64,000 nt of DNA from Allodiplogaster sudhausi (taxonomy: Eukaryota > Nematoda > Chromadorea > Rhabditida > Diplogasteridae), in contig CALZFC010000018.1 in the NCBI GenBank assembly GCA_945643635.1, positions 33,501 to 97,500 of the forward strand. Direction: 5' to 3'. Below are positions 1 to 9,597 of this stretch, in pieces. Both the position numbers and the translations under genes were made by a program. The notes below the pieces were generated by a model. It was not told the origin of the DNA. It saw nothing but the letters and a program-made list of their open reading frames with translations, and searched no databases. Positions within the stretch are counted from its first letter, which is position 1. Each line of letters begins with the position of its first letter.

Positions 1-869
1 CGTTGGCAGAAGAACGAGAGTGGCCGATACGGCTGCCCAGCTCATCCATCAGATACCACACCGACGTATTCCCCTCGTCTTCCTAAACATTCCATTCTTT
101 GGCAAGACAAGAGATGAGGGAGGCTGACCTTGTTGAACCGGAGACTGTAAGTACCGAGATACTTCCACATCTTCTCCATGACAGCATCGATGAATTGCTC
201 CTTCTTTGCTGCTAAAGAAATCTCCATTGGTTTCTGGTCACCGTCCCCATCAACAATCTCGTCATCTGTTTCTTCATCGTCCTCTCCAAGTCTATTCTTC
301 TCTCCAACCATTGCAGCCACGCGCGACAGAAGTTGCTCGTTGTCTCTGTAATTAAAGATATATATCAACTCCATATCAGAGAAAACGCCTATCCAGTGAT
401 TAGGGTAATGACAAAGTAGAAAAGAAATAATATAAACCTGAGTTGTAACCGAGCTTCGCCATGGCGGAATGACCACGCGTGGTCAATGAGGAAAACCGCG
501 TTCTCATTTTTTGCTTTCAAATTTTGTGATACCAACACCTGAATTTGCTGGGTGACTTCTTTAAGAACGCTTAGCATTTCATTGATTAGAATGAAAGAAG
601 AATCGATGGGATAACCTTCCATGCGACGTCGCCATCTCTATCCGGCTCCTCATAAATAATCGTCATATACTCACCGGCATCGAAAATCTACAATTGCGTG
701 AAGGTCAAGAACTGAAGTAATGAAAGAAGAGCACTACCTCATTGGCGAGCTTGGAAAAGAGCCGAGGCCAGAGAATCTCAGGGACATCTGCAGCAATTAG
801 CTGAGAGCGATGCGCAGCCCGAAACTGCTCGAATGAGTACGCCAGTCGAGGCGTGTTCTCGTCAGCCAT
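1..869 (-). CDS. TTLL12: TTLL12, N-terminal part (cut by window edge)
   Basis: Tubulin-tyrosine-ligase-like protein 12, a SET-like plus TTL-like cytoplasmic protein tied to tubulin and histone modification. Exons, all in phase, read 869-738, 687-616, 538-438, 345-129 and 82-1. The start ATG at 869 gives MADENTPRLAYSFEQF. Family landmarks follow in order: a FDAGE block, then AVFLIDHAWSFR (vertebrate form SIFLIDHAWTCR), a helical stretch with EKMWKYLGTYSL, and VWYLMDELGSRI just before the window ends. An acidic insert of about 20 residues (near residue 115) is not in the vertebrate proteins. Only about the first 200 residues are here; the ligase-like domain lies outside. It is transcribed divergently from CHMP3, 390 bases away. 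Identification rests on several conserved blocks, so I am confident of the family. Confidence 0.92.
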
Positions 870-1256
870 TCTACCAGTTGCCTGGAAGAATCTCAGTTAG
901 AAATACGTCAACGATTAACGCAAGGAAGAAAACTGGGTCTGCCGCACGTTTGGCGAAAGCACTTCGAGTTGGTTGTTCGCCCCTGTGAACTACCGGACTA
1001 AAGTAATGTAAATGACAATCTCCTTTCAAAACTGAATGTAGTTTATAGTTTGGCGCAGTTGTTGCTGAATTTTTTCCCTCATGACTCATTCACTGAATTT
1101 CTTAACCCGATTGGAAGTATTCGTCGATGAGTAAACTGTTTGAATCTTAGAGAGCCGTTTTATGCATTCATTGTTCTATACTCACATAGATGAGAGTTCT
1201 GCTTTGGCTTTAATTTCGTGATTTGCTTGTAATCCCAGCGTGCATTTCTAGATTGA
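870..1256. promoter_or_regulatory. shared intergenic region between TTLL12 and CHMP3
   Basis: The two genes point away from each other, so these 387 bases should hold both 5' leaders and probably a bidirectional promoter. I see no clear TATA box. A pyrimidine-rich stretch ending in TAG at 1249-1251 sits just before the CHMP3 ATG and could be a splice acceptor in the leader. A similar TAG directly precedes the TTLL12 ATG. Confidence 0.4.
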
Positions 1257-1259
1257 ATG

Positions 1260-2237
1260 ATGGGCCTTTTTGGCAAGACAAAGGACCCCAAGGAACATGT
1301 TCGGGAGCTGCAGCAAAAGTTAAGGAAAGAGATGCGCAGCTTGGATCGACAAGTTCACCAGATTGAGCGTGAGGAGCGAAAGGTTTGCAGTCTTTCTTTT
1401 TTTCTTTAAAATATGCCATGCTTAGGTATATTTTAAGATCACGAAATTTTTCGTTTTTTTTGGATATGCTCATTAAAATTCAGGTGGTCGTCCAAATCAA
1501 GGATGCGGCGAAGAAAAATGATCGCGACGTCTGCATTATTCTTGCCAAATCAGTCCAGCAGTCGCGACAGGTACTATGTTCTTTATTCTTGCATACTTTT
1601 CCTTCTGTGAATGAATGTTAATTAAAATTTAGGCAGTGAAGAAGATCCACGTGAGCAAGGCTCAGATCAATTCTGTGATAATGGGGATGCAGGAGCAGCT
1701 GGCTGCCATGAGGATGGCTGGCTCCATCAAACAATCAACCGTCGTCATGCAGAACATGCAGAACCTTGTCAAGGTTAGGCGATTGCTGAACTGGAATCAT
1801 TATGAGGATTTTCATTCTATTGACAGGTGCCGGAGATCATGAAGAACATGCGAGACATGGCTGGTGAAATGATGAAGCTGGGCATCATTGAAGAGATGAT
1901 CGAGGAGACATTCGAGTCCATGGAACCGGAGGATCTCGAGGAGAAGGCTCAGGTAACGACTATTTTGTTGTTGTTTTTTTTTGCTCCAGTCGAAATGCCT
2001 TCTCGGAATACAGTATTAGCTACCGTAGACTTTCCTTTTTTTGAATCAAATTGATCAGTCTGATTTTAAAAGCTCTAAAAATATTTGCAGGCGGAAGTGG
2101 ACCAGATCCTGTACGAGATCACAGCGGGCGAGCTTGGAAAGGCCCCTGCCGCGCCCATCAAGAACCCAGCAGCCCACGCTGCCAACGCCGGCCAGTTGGA
2201 CGACATGAGGCAACGACTCGACGAGCTTAGTCATTAG
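1260..2237 (+). CDS. CHMP3: CHMP3 / VPS24, ESCRT-III subunit
   Basis: ESCRT-III core subunit that polymerises on endosomal and other membranes during budding and scission. Five phase-0 exons (1260-1382, 1484-1570, 1633-1773, 1827-1952, 2091-2237) give about 207 residues, close to the usual 220. It starts MGLFGKTKDPKEHV, as in animal CHMP3; an in-frame ATG three bases upstream is also possible, but the MGLFGK start fits the family. Seen in order: basic alpha1 with RKEMRSLDRQ, the DAAKK block, AKSVQQSRQ, NSVIMGMQEQLA, then the acidic IIEEMIEETFESME hairpin and EITAGELGKAP. The C-terminus DDMRQRLDEL matches the MIT-interacting motif that recruits VPS4 and deubiquitinases. All parts expected for function are present. 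Confidence 0.97.
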
Positions 2238-2559
2238 CTGCTCTTTCTGTAACACTCTTCCGGGTCGCGTCCACTTTCCCCATCTTCCCACTCTATTCTG
2301 TCCGTATCTCTTTTTATCTATATAACATGCGACTAACTCTCACTATCCCTAGAATCCCCAAGATGTTCCTTTCTCATATTCGAATTTTTTCTCTCGCTAT
2401 ATTCATATCCACTGTACAGAATTGAAAGTCATTTAATTAACTGTATGATGCTTCTTCTCCAATTACTGGCTAGGCTCCACTGACCAGCTTTATGATCTAG
2501 TAAATGTTAATGTGAATGACAAAATGAGCTAGATGTTTTATGACATGAGCTATTACTCG

Positions 2560-2565
2560 AATAAA
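2560..2565 (+). terminator. candidate polyadenylation signal AATAAA
   Basis: AATAAA lies about 320 bases after the CHMP3 stop and about 110 bases before the next gene's ATG. It is the best-placed signal for CHMP3 3' end formation, inferred from position only. Confidence 0.35.
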
Positions 2566-2672
2566 CTTCCCTTGCACCAATTGTTGTACATAAGTGTGTG
2601 AACTGTTTGATCAGTCGTTGAATATCGCTGTAATTTGATTTCGTTTCGTTTGTGAACCGGAATGTGGTGGAG

Positions 2673-3901
2673 ATGAGTGAGCGAAAGTTCTACGCTGTGG
2701 CTCACGGTTTCAAGCGCGGCGTTTATGAAGATTGGAGCGAAGTGCAGAAGCAGGTTTGTCCCTTCTCACTTTTTAATTTGGCAACGTCGCACAATTATTT
2801 TATTAATATTAGTCTTAATTGCTTTACAGGGCATTTTTTTACTCTACAATTTGACAATTCTTACGCTGAAAGTCATTGCAGGTTTGAATTTGCAGACTAA
2901 CGGGTTTCTGCAACCGGTCTACAAGAAGTTCGAGACTCGCGAAGAAGCCGAGAAGTTTGTTGACAGTCGCAAGGCGCAACGCATTGAATGTTGGTTGTTG
3001 TTGACCTTGATATCATGTGCTTTTTTTAACATGTTAATTTGCGTGTTAGATGCAAACATCGAAGAAGCGGAAGACGCGACTGCCTTCTACGCTGTGGCAC
3101 GTGGCAAAGTCGTCGGAGTTTTCTTGAGCTACGACGAAGTCAAGAAACATGTCAGTTTATTGTGTTTAGTCTAACTTGGAATCCATTGAAATTCGTCTCA
3201 ACTTCACGGAATGTTTAGATTGCCGACTATCCTCAGCCGCTTCAGAAGAAGTTTCCAACCTACGAGGAAGCAAAGGCGTACGTTGCGAAGTATTACGAAG
3301 GAGTCGGAATTGAGAAAGAGAAGAAAGGAGAGGAGAAGGAACCAGCGAAGAAGGAGAAAAAGGAGATCGAGGAGAAGGCAACCATATCTTCCGTCTCTGG
3401 TTACTCTTTTTATTCAGTTGAAAAAAAATGTGTTTTATCCTAGACAATGATGGTGTTCAGCCACGGAAGCGAGATCGACTCGTTCGGCTGCGAAGGGAGA
3501 GAAGCCAAAGGTGTTCTATGCAGTGGCCAGAGGACACAAGACCGGCGTGTTCACTGACTGGGGAGAGTGCAAGGAGGCCACCACCGGGTTCAAGGGAGCC
3601 AAGTTCAAGAAGTTCGAGTCGGAGAAGGAAGCCAAGCTCTTCGCTGAGGGAAAGACACTCAAACAGATTGGTCAGTAGTAGGATTCGCATGCTATTTGTG
3701 CCTTTTGATTGCACTACGACTGATATTTTAAAAAAGTTCATCTAAAAAATTTTGATCTTTAAAAATATTTTTCGATCAATGGGAATATTGTTCAGTTTTC
3801 CACTATAAGATTGTAAATTGATAACTGCAGAAGAAGTGACAAAGCGCAAGTCGGATGAGAAGGAAGGCGGGTCTCCGCCGAAGAAGGCGAAGAAGGCTTG
3901 A
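2673..3901 (+). CDS. triple RNase H1-type hybrid-binding-domain protein, no nuclease domain
   Basis: Six exons (2673-2753, 2896-2989, 3050-3150, 3219-3399, 3461-3670, 3831-3901) join with matching phases into about 245 residues. Three HBD modules are visible. Domain 1 (about 5-53) has FYAVAHG, EDW and YKKFETREEAEKFV. Domain 2 (about 70-116) has FYAVARG, QKKFPTYEEAKAYV and a Tyr where the hybrid-stacking Trp normally sits. Domain 3 (about 170-215) has FYAVARG, TDWGEC, TGFKGAKFKKFES. In RNase H1 this module binds RNA:DNA hybrids and dsRNA through the aromatic and lysine residues seen here. A lysine/glutamate linker separates domains 2 and 3. The tail KRKSDEKEG...PPKKAKKA resembles a bipartite nuclear localisation signal. 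There is no RNase H domain before the stop. RNase H1 follows 440 bases downstream in the same direction. A role as a nuclear hybrid-binding protein is inferred. Confidence 0.85.
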
Positions 3902-4344
3902 TTGTGGACGTCTCTACTCCATTCTCCCTAATCTACACTCCAAACTAAGCTGCCATCTCATTGATAGACCGCTTGTATCTACGATTAAATCGTCTATTTT
4001 TTTTTATCTTCGTCATTATTCGTGACAGAATCCGCATTAGATTCAGTCCTTGAGTTCTTCTTATTTTATATTAGAACAATACTCCCATGTTGTATAAATG
4101 CGCCATAGTTTTGTAGAGACAGAATGGCATAATAAATATTGCAGAGTAACTGCTTGATTAGGCACCAGTGATGATCTTGTATATTTTGCTGGTCAGTAAT
4201 AAAGCATAGTATCATCGAGATTGTCAAACTTTCTTTGTAATGAGAACAGTTTGAGCTGTTGTTGATACCATTTACTTGTTTTCTTCCCCAGTTTATCATG
4301 GTCGTTTATTGTGTCAGATTCTTGGAAAGGTCGGCGGTTCGATA

Positions 4345-5731
4345 ATGGGGAAGCTGAAGGGCGGCTTCTATGCAGTTGCCCGCGGTAGGCAAATCGGAAT
4401 CTACCGAACTTGGCAGCAGTGCGAGGAGCAGATCACGGGATTCCCCAACTCCAGGTTCTTTCTAGTTGTACGCGGGTGTAAAAGATAAAACGGACTTTGC
4501 TCTCTTTTACGAAATGTAGATATATACTCTCCGTAATAAGACTGTTATGGTAAGAAATATTAATGTATAAAGATGCTTCCCATTCAGTAGTTTTTTTGGT
4601 GCTATGTTACTTGGGGGGGGGCAGTATACTTTTTTTTCCTTTACGCTCAAATCGTGCACAGGGGGGTTCTCGAGCATGGGGAACACGAATATCACGTTTG
4701 TTTTGCGCTTGCATGCAGTTTAACAAAGTTACCGTACTTAACTAGTAAAAGCCTCTCACGTGTTTGCACTGTGTTTTGCGCGTTAAGACCATGACCATGC
4801 CGGACAAGAGTCTGGCATGTCCGGGCCATTTCCGCGACCCCTCCCATATCGTTAATGTACAAATAGGAGAGCAGGAAGACCTTCTGGCGGTCGGCGTGGC
4901 ATCTCTGAAAGAACGTGTCGACGTAGATGCCAACCTTGCGGTTAGCCAGACGACGACACGTGCGCACGTTACACTCGAACTTTCTCCTGATAGTAGAAAC
5001 GTTCGATTACTTCTTCAACCCTTTCACCACACCGAAGAGCATTGGGATCCCTCGGGGTGATACTCCTCGGCCCGCCACAAATTGGGCAGGGCCTGTTCGT
5101 CCAAAGAAGTGCCCTTTCCGCTATGAAGGTGTCGAAGTCAGCGCTCGACATGAACGCAAGTTCAGGCCATGACGAGAAGAGATTAAAGTCGCGGAGGGAG
5201 AGCATATGCGCTTGGGCATTCATATTTGCCGTAAAAACGGAATAACTGAACGGGTCCCACTTCCGGGGCGCTTATATACCTCTTACTAGCGAGGGATGGG
5301 TGGTAGAGCAATGAGTAACTTAGAGAGTGAGTGGCCTCTGCCGGGATGATCTACGCCATCGGTTATGAGGGAGAGGCAACACGAATTGCTATCTACCAAC
5401 ACACTGACTCACAGAGTCAAAAGATCAGACAACATGTATAACATACATGATCTACCTAACACCTCTAATGTACGGTAACTTTTTTTATACGCATAGGAGT
5501 ACAAAACAAACGTGATATTCGTGTTCCCCATGCTCGAGAACCACCCTGTGCACGATTTGAGCGTAAAGGAAAAAAAAGTATACTGCCCCCCCCCAAGTAA
5601 CATAGCACCGTTTTTTTTGATATGCAGATTTAAAAAGTTCGGCACGGAAGCCGAGGCCCGCGCATTCATCGAGGCGAACCGCACTCCTGACTTTCCCATG
5701 CTCGGCAATCTCCAGCAGAACATCACTGGAG
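4345..5731 (+). CDS. RNASEH1: RNase H1, N-terminal hybrid-binding domain exons
   Basis: Two exons, 4345-4454 and 5628-5731, encode one complete HBD. It has GFYAVARGRQIGIYRTWQQC, then TGFPNSRFKKFGTEAEARAF across the intron. The Trp and the FKKF lysines that contact the hybrid are present. An upstream ATG at 4299 opens a short frame that stops before this start, so it is a possible uORF. The intron is enlarged to 1.17 kb by a Merlin-like element. The second exon probably ends at 5731 in phase 1. A phase-1 acceptor at 6750 opens an Ala/Ser/Pro linker with RKRAHS and HQKRSRL basic clusters, which would suit the HBD-to-nuclease linker of RNase H1, but I could not complete the join to the catalytic exons at 7949. 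Alternative: a separate one-HBD gene. Confidence 0.75.
4598..5609. mobile_element. Merlin-like (IS1016/ISXO2-type) DNA transposon, internally decayed
   Basis: Terminal inverted repeats of 108 bases (4598-4705 and 5502-5609) match almost perfectly, both beginning GGTGCTATGTTAC. Each end is flanked by the 8-base direct repeat GTTTTTTT (4590-4597 and 5610-5617). An 8-bp target-site duplication is the hallmark of the Merlin superfamily. On the minus strand the interior encodes pieces of a transposase N-terminus. The total length is 1012 bp and the DDE catalytic core is missing, so the copy is non-autonomous. It sits in the first intron of RNase H1. Confidence 0.88.
4692..5223 (-). pseudogene. Merlin-type transposase N-terminal fragment
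   Basis: Two overlapping-region frames on the minus strand (5223-4969 and 4967-4692) read through a zinc-ribbon-like segment (RPCPICGG, then LRCGERV). They continue into VDTFFQRCHADRQKVFLLSY, which resembles the conserved segment after the zinc ribbon in ISXO2/Merlin transposases. The two parts are in different frames, so either an intron or a frameshift separates them. No DDE residues or C-terminal domain follow before the inverted repeat. Function as a transposase is therefore not expected. Confidence 0.7.
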
Positions 5732-6052
5732 GTGTGCTCATACTTTTCATTATACTTGCACTCATTGTAAGAGATTCTCCCATTTTTATCGGGCTATGGC
5801 AGGTGTGAATCTAATATCCGTTCTTTACACACCATGAAATGTTTTTGAAATGCGTGTTCTGAGAAGAGTATTTCATGACCATATTGTTTGAATTTGGTGT
5901 TGGGCTTCGCGCCGTAATTAGCGGCGCGGGGCGGACGCGATGGCGGTGGTCACGGGAGAGATGGATTATGAAATAGGCATACTTCCATATGTCCGCAAGG
6001 GAGGTGTTGTCAGCAGACAACTCATAGTTTCTTTGTTTGCTAGTCATCATTC

Positions 6053-6625
6053 ATGGCCCGCCGGGAGGAAGGAAGGGACGGAGTCCCAGCTGCGTCTGAC
6101 GCAGTCTTCTCCGATCGCCAGCTGCAATGCCTGGCCAACATGCTCAAGCGCCACATGGCCCCCGTTCCACAGCCGACTCAGCATATGGCCCCGCGAGTCC
6201 GCAGGGTGTCTCTTCAGGCGCAGCTCGACTTCAACACGTCAATCCTGAATCGCCTCGAGAAGTTCTGTGCCGTGAACGCGAGAGAGTTGACCCTCGCGAT
6301 GGAGGAGTTGAAAGGGCGCAATGCCCTTCTCGTTGCCGCCGACAGGAACCCGTCGGTGTTCCGGCTGCACGACCTGATCAAGACATTCGAGGCGGTCGGT
6401 CCGTCGTCGAGTGGCGGGAGTTCCTCCACCATACAAGCAGCGATGGCCGTGGCCATGGTTGCCTCTTCGCTTCCATCCACCAGGCGCTCCCGCTTCGCCC
6501 ATTTCCAGCAGCCCTTTCCACAAGGGGGCGCAGCCAAAACGCAGGTTGTGTCCCGCTTCTACCAGCGCAGACAAGACGACCTTGTCCGTCAACAGCGGAG
6601 CGGCCAAAACTGTTCGTTGCGCTAA
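6053..6625 (+). CDS. uncharacterised ORF, 190 codons, possibly one exon of a longer gene
   Basis: An open frame with strongly GC-biased third positions, unlike the surrounding AT-rich DNA, which suggests real coding. I do not recognise it. Residues 20-40 (SDRQLQCLANMLKRHM) and 55-120 look helical, with a conserved-looking VAADRNPSVFRLHDLIKTF block, followed by a Ser/Gly/Ala-rich region. A good acceptor (TTTGTTTGCTAG, ending 6043) lies in phase just upstream, so the ATG at 6053 may be internal. A donor (CAG/GTTGTG) lies at about 6543-6544. A second coding-looking segment at 6734-6900 with RKRAHS and KRSR basic clusters could be its last exon or part of the RNase H1 linker. It lies between the HBD and nuclease exons of RNase H1, on the same strand. 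Confidence 0.45.
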   Translation: MARREEGRDGVPAASDAVFSDRQLQCLANMLKRHMAPVPQPTQHMAPRVRRVSLQAQLDFNTSILNRLEKFCAVNARELTLAMEELKGRNALLVAADRNPSVFRLHDLIKTFEAVGPSSSGGSSSTIQAAMAVAMVASSLPSTRRSRFAHFQQPFPQGGAAKTQVVSRFYQRRQDDLVRQQRSGQNCSLR

Positions 6626-7385
6626 TCTGGGAGGTTATGGGTTCAAACAGAGATTATGGAGGGCGACGAAAGGAACGGAGTGACTGTAGGAGCTCCCATA
6701 AGTGTATCCTACGTTTTATGGATCAGCAAACAGCGAATACGTGGTTGCAGGCCCAGCTGGAGAAGCTGCGTCAGCCCTCCTGAACCTCTTCATGCCCCCC
6801 TCGACCTCGGTCTCTCCTGCTCGGAAACGAGCTCACTCCACTACAGCCGCTGCACAAGATGGCATACACCAGAAACGTTCTCGATTGTCAGTCCATCGTT
6901 TAGTCACCTTGATGAACTACTTTTTTCACAAAGAACCGTTATCATGAATATGTTTGAATTGATAATATCAGTATTTGCTAACAAATTTATTGCAATTTTA
7001 TTTAGCACAAGCTTATAATTCTCAGCGTCACATGCAGCTAAATATTTCGAAATATGCCGTGACCTGATTCTTGAACGCGCTGTTTTACTGTGAAGAAGAA
7101 CATAGGTCTACGGACGTTCTCTTACTAGTTCATTGGACTATTTCCGGACCGTTCCAGTTCCTTCTTTCCATTTCCCTCTGCTTTTTGTGCCTTCTGCTGC
7201 CGAGATGAAATGATGTAGGCGTGTGACTCCGCCCCCCCCCCCATTCCTGTTTCTTCACGTCCCGTCCCATCACCCATTATCCCCTCTCCCTTCTGCTGGC
7301 AGTCCACTAACGACTGAAGAGTGACGCTGCCTTCACTTCTTTCACAGCATCTTCCCTTCCATTTGATCCCGAGGCTGGCCTCACC

Positions 7386-7743
7386 ATGGCCAAAGAGTTC
7401 GATGCGACTTGCATAGAAGAAGAGGAAGAAACTATTCTAGACGCCTTCCGTATCTTTGATAGAGATAACAAGGGATTCATCAATTCGACCGACCTGAAAA
7501 GGGTAATGAAACGACTGGGAGAGAAGCTGAGCGACCATGAGCTACAGGTGCAGTGCTCTCCATCCTCTCTTGCCAAGTAGTCAGCAGATCTCATGGCAGG
7601 AGATGATCGAAGAAGCTGACACGAACGGAGATGGACGGGTCGACTTTTGTGAATTCGCGGCCATTGTGCACGACGAAAGTGAGGAGGGCACACCGGAAAG
7701 ACTGTCAGATCCCGAATCTTGGGCATATTCGCTAGGGCAATGA
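7386..7743 (+). CDS. calmodulin-like EF-hand protein
   Basis: Two phase-0 exons (7386-7547, 7600-7743) give about 101 residues with two EF-hands. The first loop, [12 protein letters not shown], ends in Asp rather than the usual Glu at position 12, which may weaken or alter Ca2+ binding. The second, [12 protein letters not shown], is canonical. The spacing, with ILDAFRIF before the first loop and EMIEEAD before the second, is that of a calmodulin/centrin C-lobe. The tail (about 25 residues) is acidic with no known motif. The frame is also open upstream of the ATG to a TTTCACAG acceptor at 7340-7347, so a longer N-terminus is possible. The gene lies between the two halves of RNase H1, same strand, so it is either nested or shows that the two halves are separate genes. 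Confidence 0.75.
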
Positions 7744-7948
7744 GCACTGCAAATTTTTTTTTTTTAAAGTTGTTCCACAAGCGCAATTCTTTTATTTTTA
7801 AAGAGGAAAACATTTTAGTACTTCGAATTTGGTTGCGTGCAGTCTTTCTTTTCGTTTGTTCGTAGCTGCTGTCTTGGGAACGAACGTTAAATCTTTTTCT
7901 TTTTCTTTTTCGTTCTCCATATGCTTCACTGCACTTTTGCTCTAACAG

Positions 7949-8514
7949 GCACTTGCCATCAAGAAATATGATGCCAGTTCCGTGCGGCAGAAGTGAGAAA
8001 CGAGAGTGAAAAGTGAAGCAGACGAGACGAGAATTAATGAGAAGGATCTTCTGTTTCAGCCAAGGCGTGAGCTTCGATGACGCGCCCGTGGTCTACACCG
8101 ATGGGGCTTGTTCCAAGAATGGACAGAGTGGCAGCAGGGTTCGTATCAGAAAAGGGAGCAAGAAAAACAGAAATTACTTTCTTCTTACCGTTTGCTGAGT
8201 ATGTCCTTTTTCTTTAAAAAAAATAGTTTTACGATGGTAGTTAAGGTCTACAAAAGATTTAATTTCGTAACGAAGGATTCTTCAGGCAGGCTATGGCGTG
8301 TGGTGGGGTGACAACCATATGGACAACCAATCGGGAGGAGTCCACGGAGACCAGACGAACAACCGAGCTGAACTTCTGGCAGTCATCCAAGCCATCAATA
8401 AGGTTCGTTTAGTTTAGTCAACCAAGCTCTCAGCTTTTCTATTTCTATTTCCTTTTTTTGGCTCTTCTTCTTTTTGTGAGTACTGGTGTAGTTTCTTGCT
8501 TCGCTTCCCGGGCG

Positions 8515-8571
<57 letters not shown>

Positions 8572-8696
8572 TCTCTGTCTCTCTCTCTCTGTCTCTCTCT
8601 CTCTGTCTCTCTCTCTCTCTTGCTCTCTCTGTCTGTTTGTCTCCCTCTCGCTTTCTCTTCCCGCTCTCTCACTCTCACTCTCAGTCTCTCTCTCTG

Positions 8697-8730
<34 letters not shown>

Positions 8731-9597
8731 GTCTCTGTCGTACTCCTGACCTCTCGGTCTCTCTTGTTCCCCAGGGACTGCAGGCCGAGTGAGTGATTGA
8801 ATCAAGTGCGCATAGTGAGTGTTCCCTTGCAAGGATGAATGCTTCTCCAATCCCAATGAGTGTTTTTGTTCGCAGGCCATCGAACGTCACTACCCTCGAC
8901 TCGTGGTGCGAACCGACTCTCAGCTTCTGATTAACAGCATGGAGAGATGGATTGAGAAGTGGAAGAGAAATGGATGGAGGACTGCCGATGGCAAGAATGT
9001 CAAGAATAGAGACCTACTCGAGACACTCGACAACCTGCAGCAGATGTGCCTTGTGAAGTTCGAGCATGTTCCTGGCCATGCCGGAGTCAAGGTTAGGGGG
9101 CAAGGAGGGCGAAAGTCAGATAGATTAACTGGAAGTATTAATTTTGTTTTCACTTTTAAGAGGAGACCTTCTGAACATTTTGCCTAAAAATATAAGGATA
9201 GTTGGGAATGATTTGAAATTGCTCTTTCTGACCTGTTTTTTCGTTGCACCTTTTAACTACAACTGCTTGGCATTTCCGAGCTTGGTATGCCAGAGGCTGA
9301 GATGGAGGATAGAGGGGTTATATTCATACACTTAGTTCTGAAAACGGTTCAGGGCACAACTTGGGACCAGGGATGGTCTGATAGATGAAGAAATCTGCGT
9401 ATTCAGTTTGAACACGGCTGATGCACCGACCTTTCTGAAGAAGTTTTTCGATTCAGGGCAACGAGATGGCAGATGCCCTTGCACGAGCCGCGGCTGCTGC
9501 TGTCTCCTTTCCCATTCTTCCTCCCAACCCAGCCGCTCCCTCCGTCGCTTCTCTTATCCCTTCTGGTCTCAGCAACATCTACAAACAGGAACAGTAG
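7949..9597 (+). CDS. RNASEH1: RNase H1, catalytic RNase H domain exons
   Basis: Endonuclease that cuts the RNA strand of RNA:DNA hybrids, acting in nucleus and mitochondria. Exons 7949-7992, 8060-8138, 8286-8402, 8876-9091 and 9457-9597 join in phase. All four catalytic acids are present: VVYTDGACSKNG, TNNRAELLAV, VVRTDSQLL and GNEMADALA. The basic protrusion EKWKRNGWRTADGK and the VPGHAGVKGN loop are typical of the eukaryotic enzyme. It ends at TAG 9595-9597 after an Ala/Pro-rich tail. The intron 8403-8875 carries about 220 bases of CT repeat. The upstream exon begins at an acceptor in phase 0, so an N-terminal part must precede it, most likely the HBD exons at 4345-5731. It is the catalytically intact member of the RNase H cluster that continues to 20773. 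Confidence 0.93.
8517..8735 (+). repeat. (CT)n microsatellite, interrupted, in RNase H1 intron
   Basis: About 220 bases of CT dinucleotides with occasional G interruptions. Long serine-leucine or arginine-glutamate frames across it are artefacts of the repeat. Confidence 0.95.

Noticed and set aside
2673..3901. Viral origin of the HBD modules, since plant pararetrovirus P6 proteins share this fold
   Set aside because: Multi-exon structure, nuclear signal and adjacency to RNase H1 fit cellular duplication; no other viral genes are present.
5732..5808. Membrane anchor (VLILFIILALIV) after the RNase H1 HBD
   Set aside because: It is read-through into an intron beyond a GGTGTG donor, and RNase H1 has no such anchor.
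5908..5940. GC-rich near-palindrome (CGCGCCGTAATTAGCGGCGCG) as a transposon end
   Set aside because: No partner repeat or target duplication was found; more likely a promoter-proximal CpG-rich spot.
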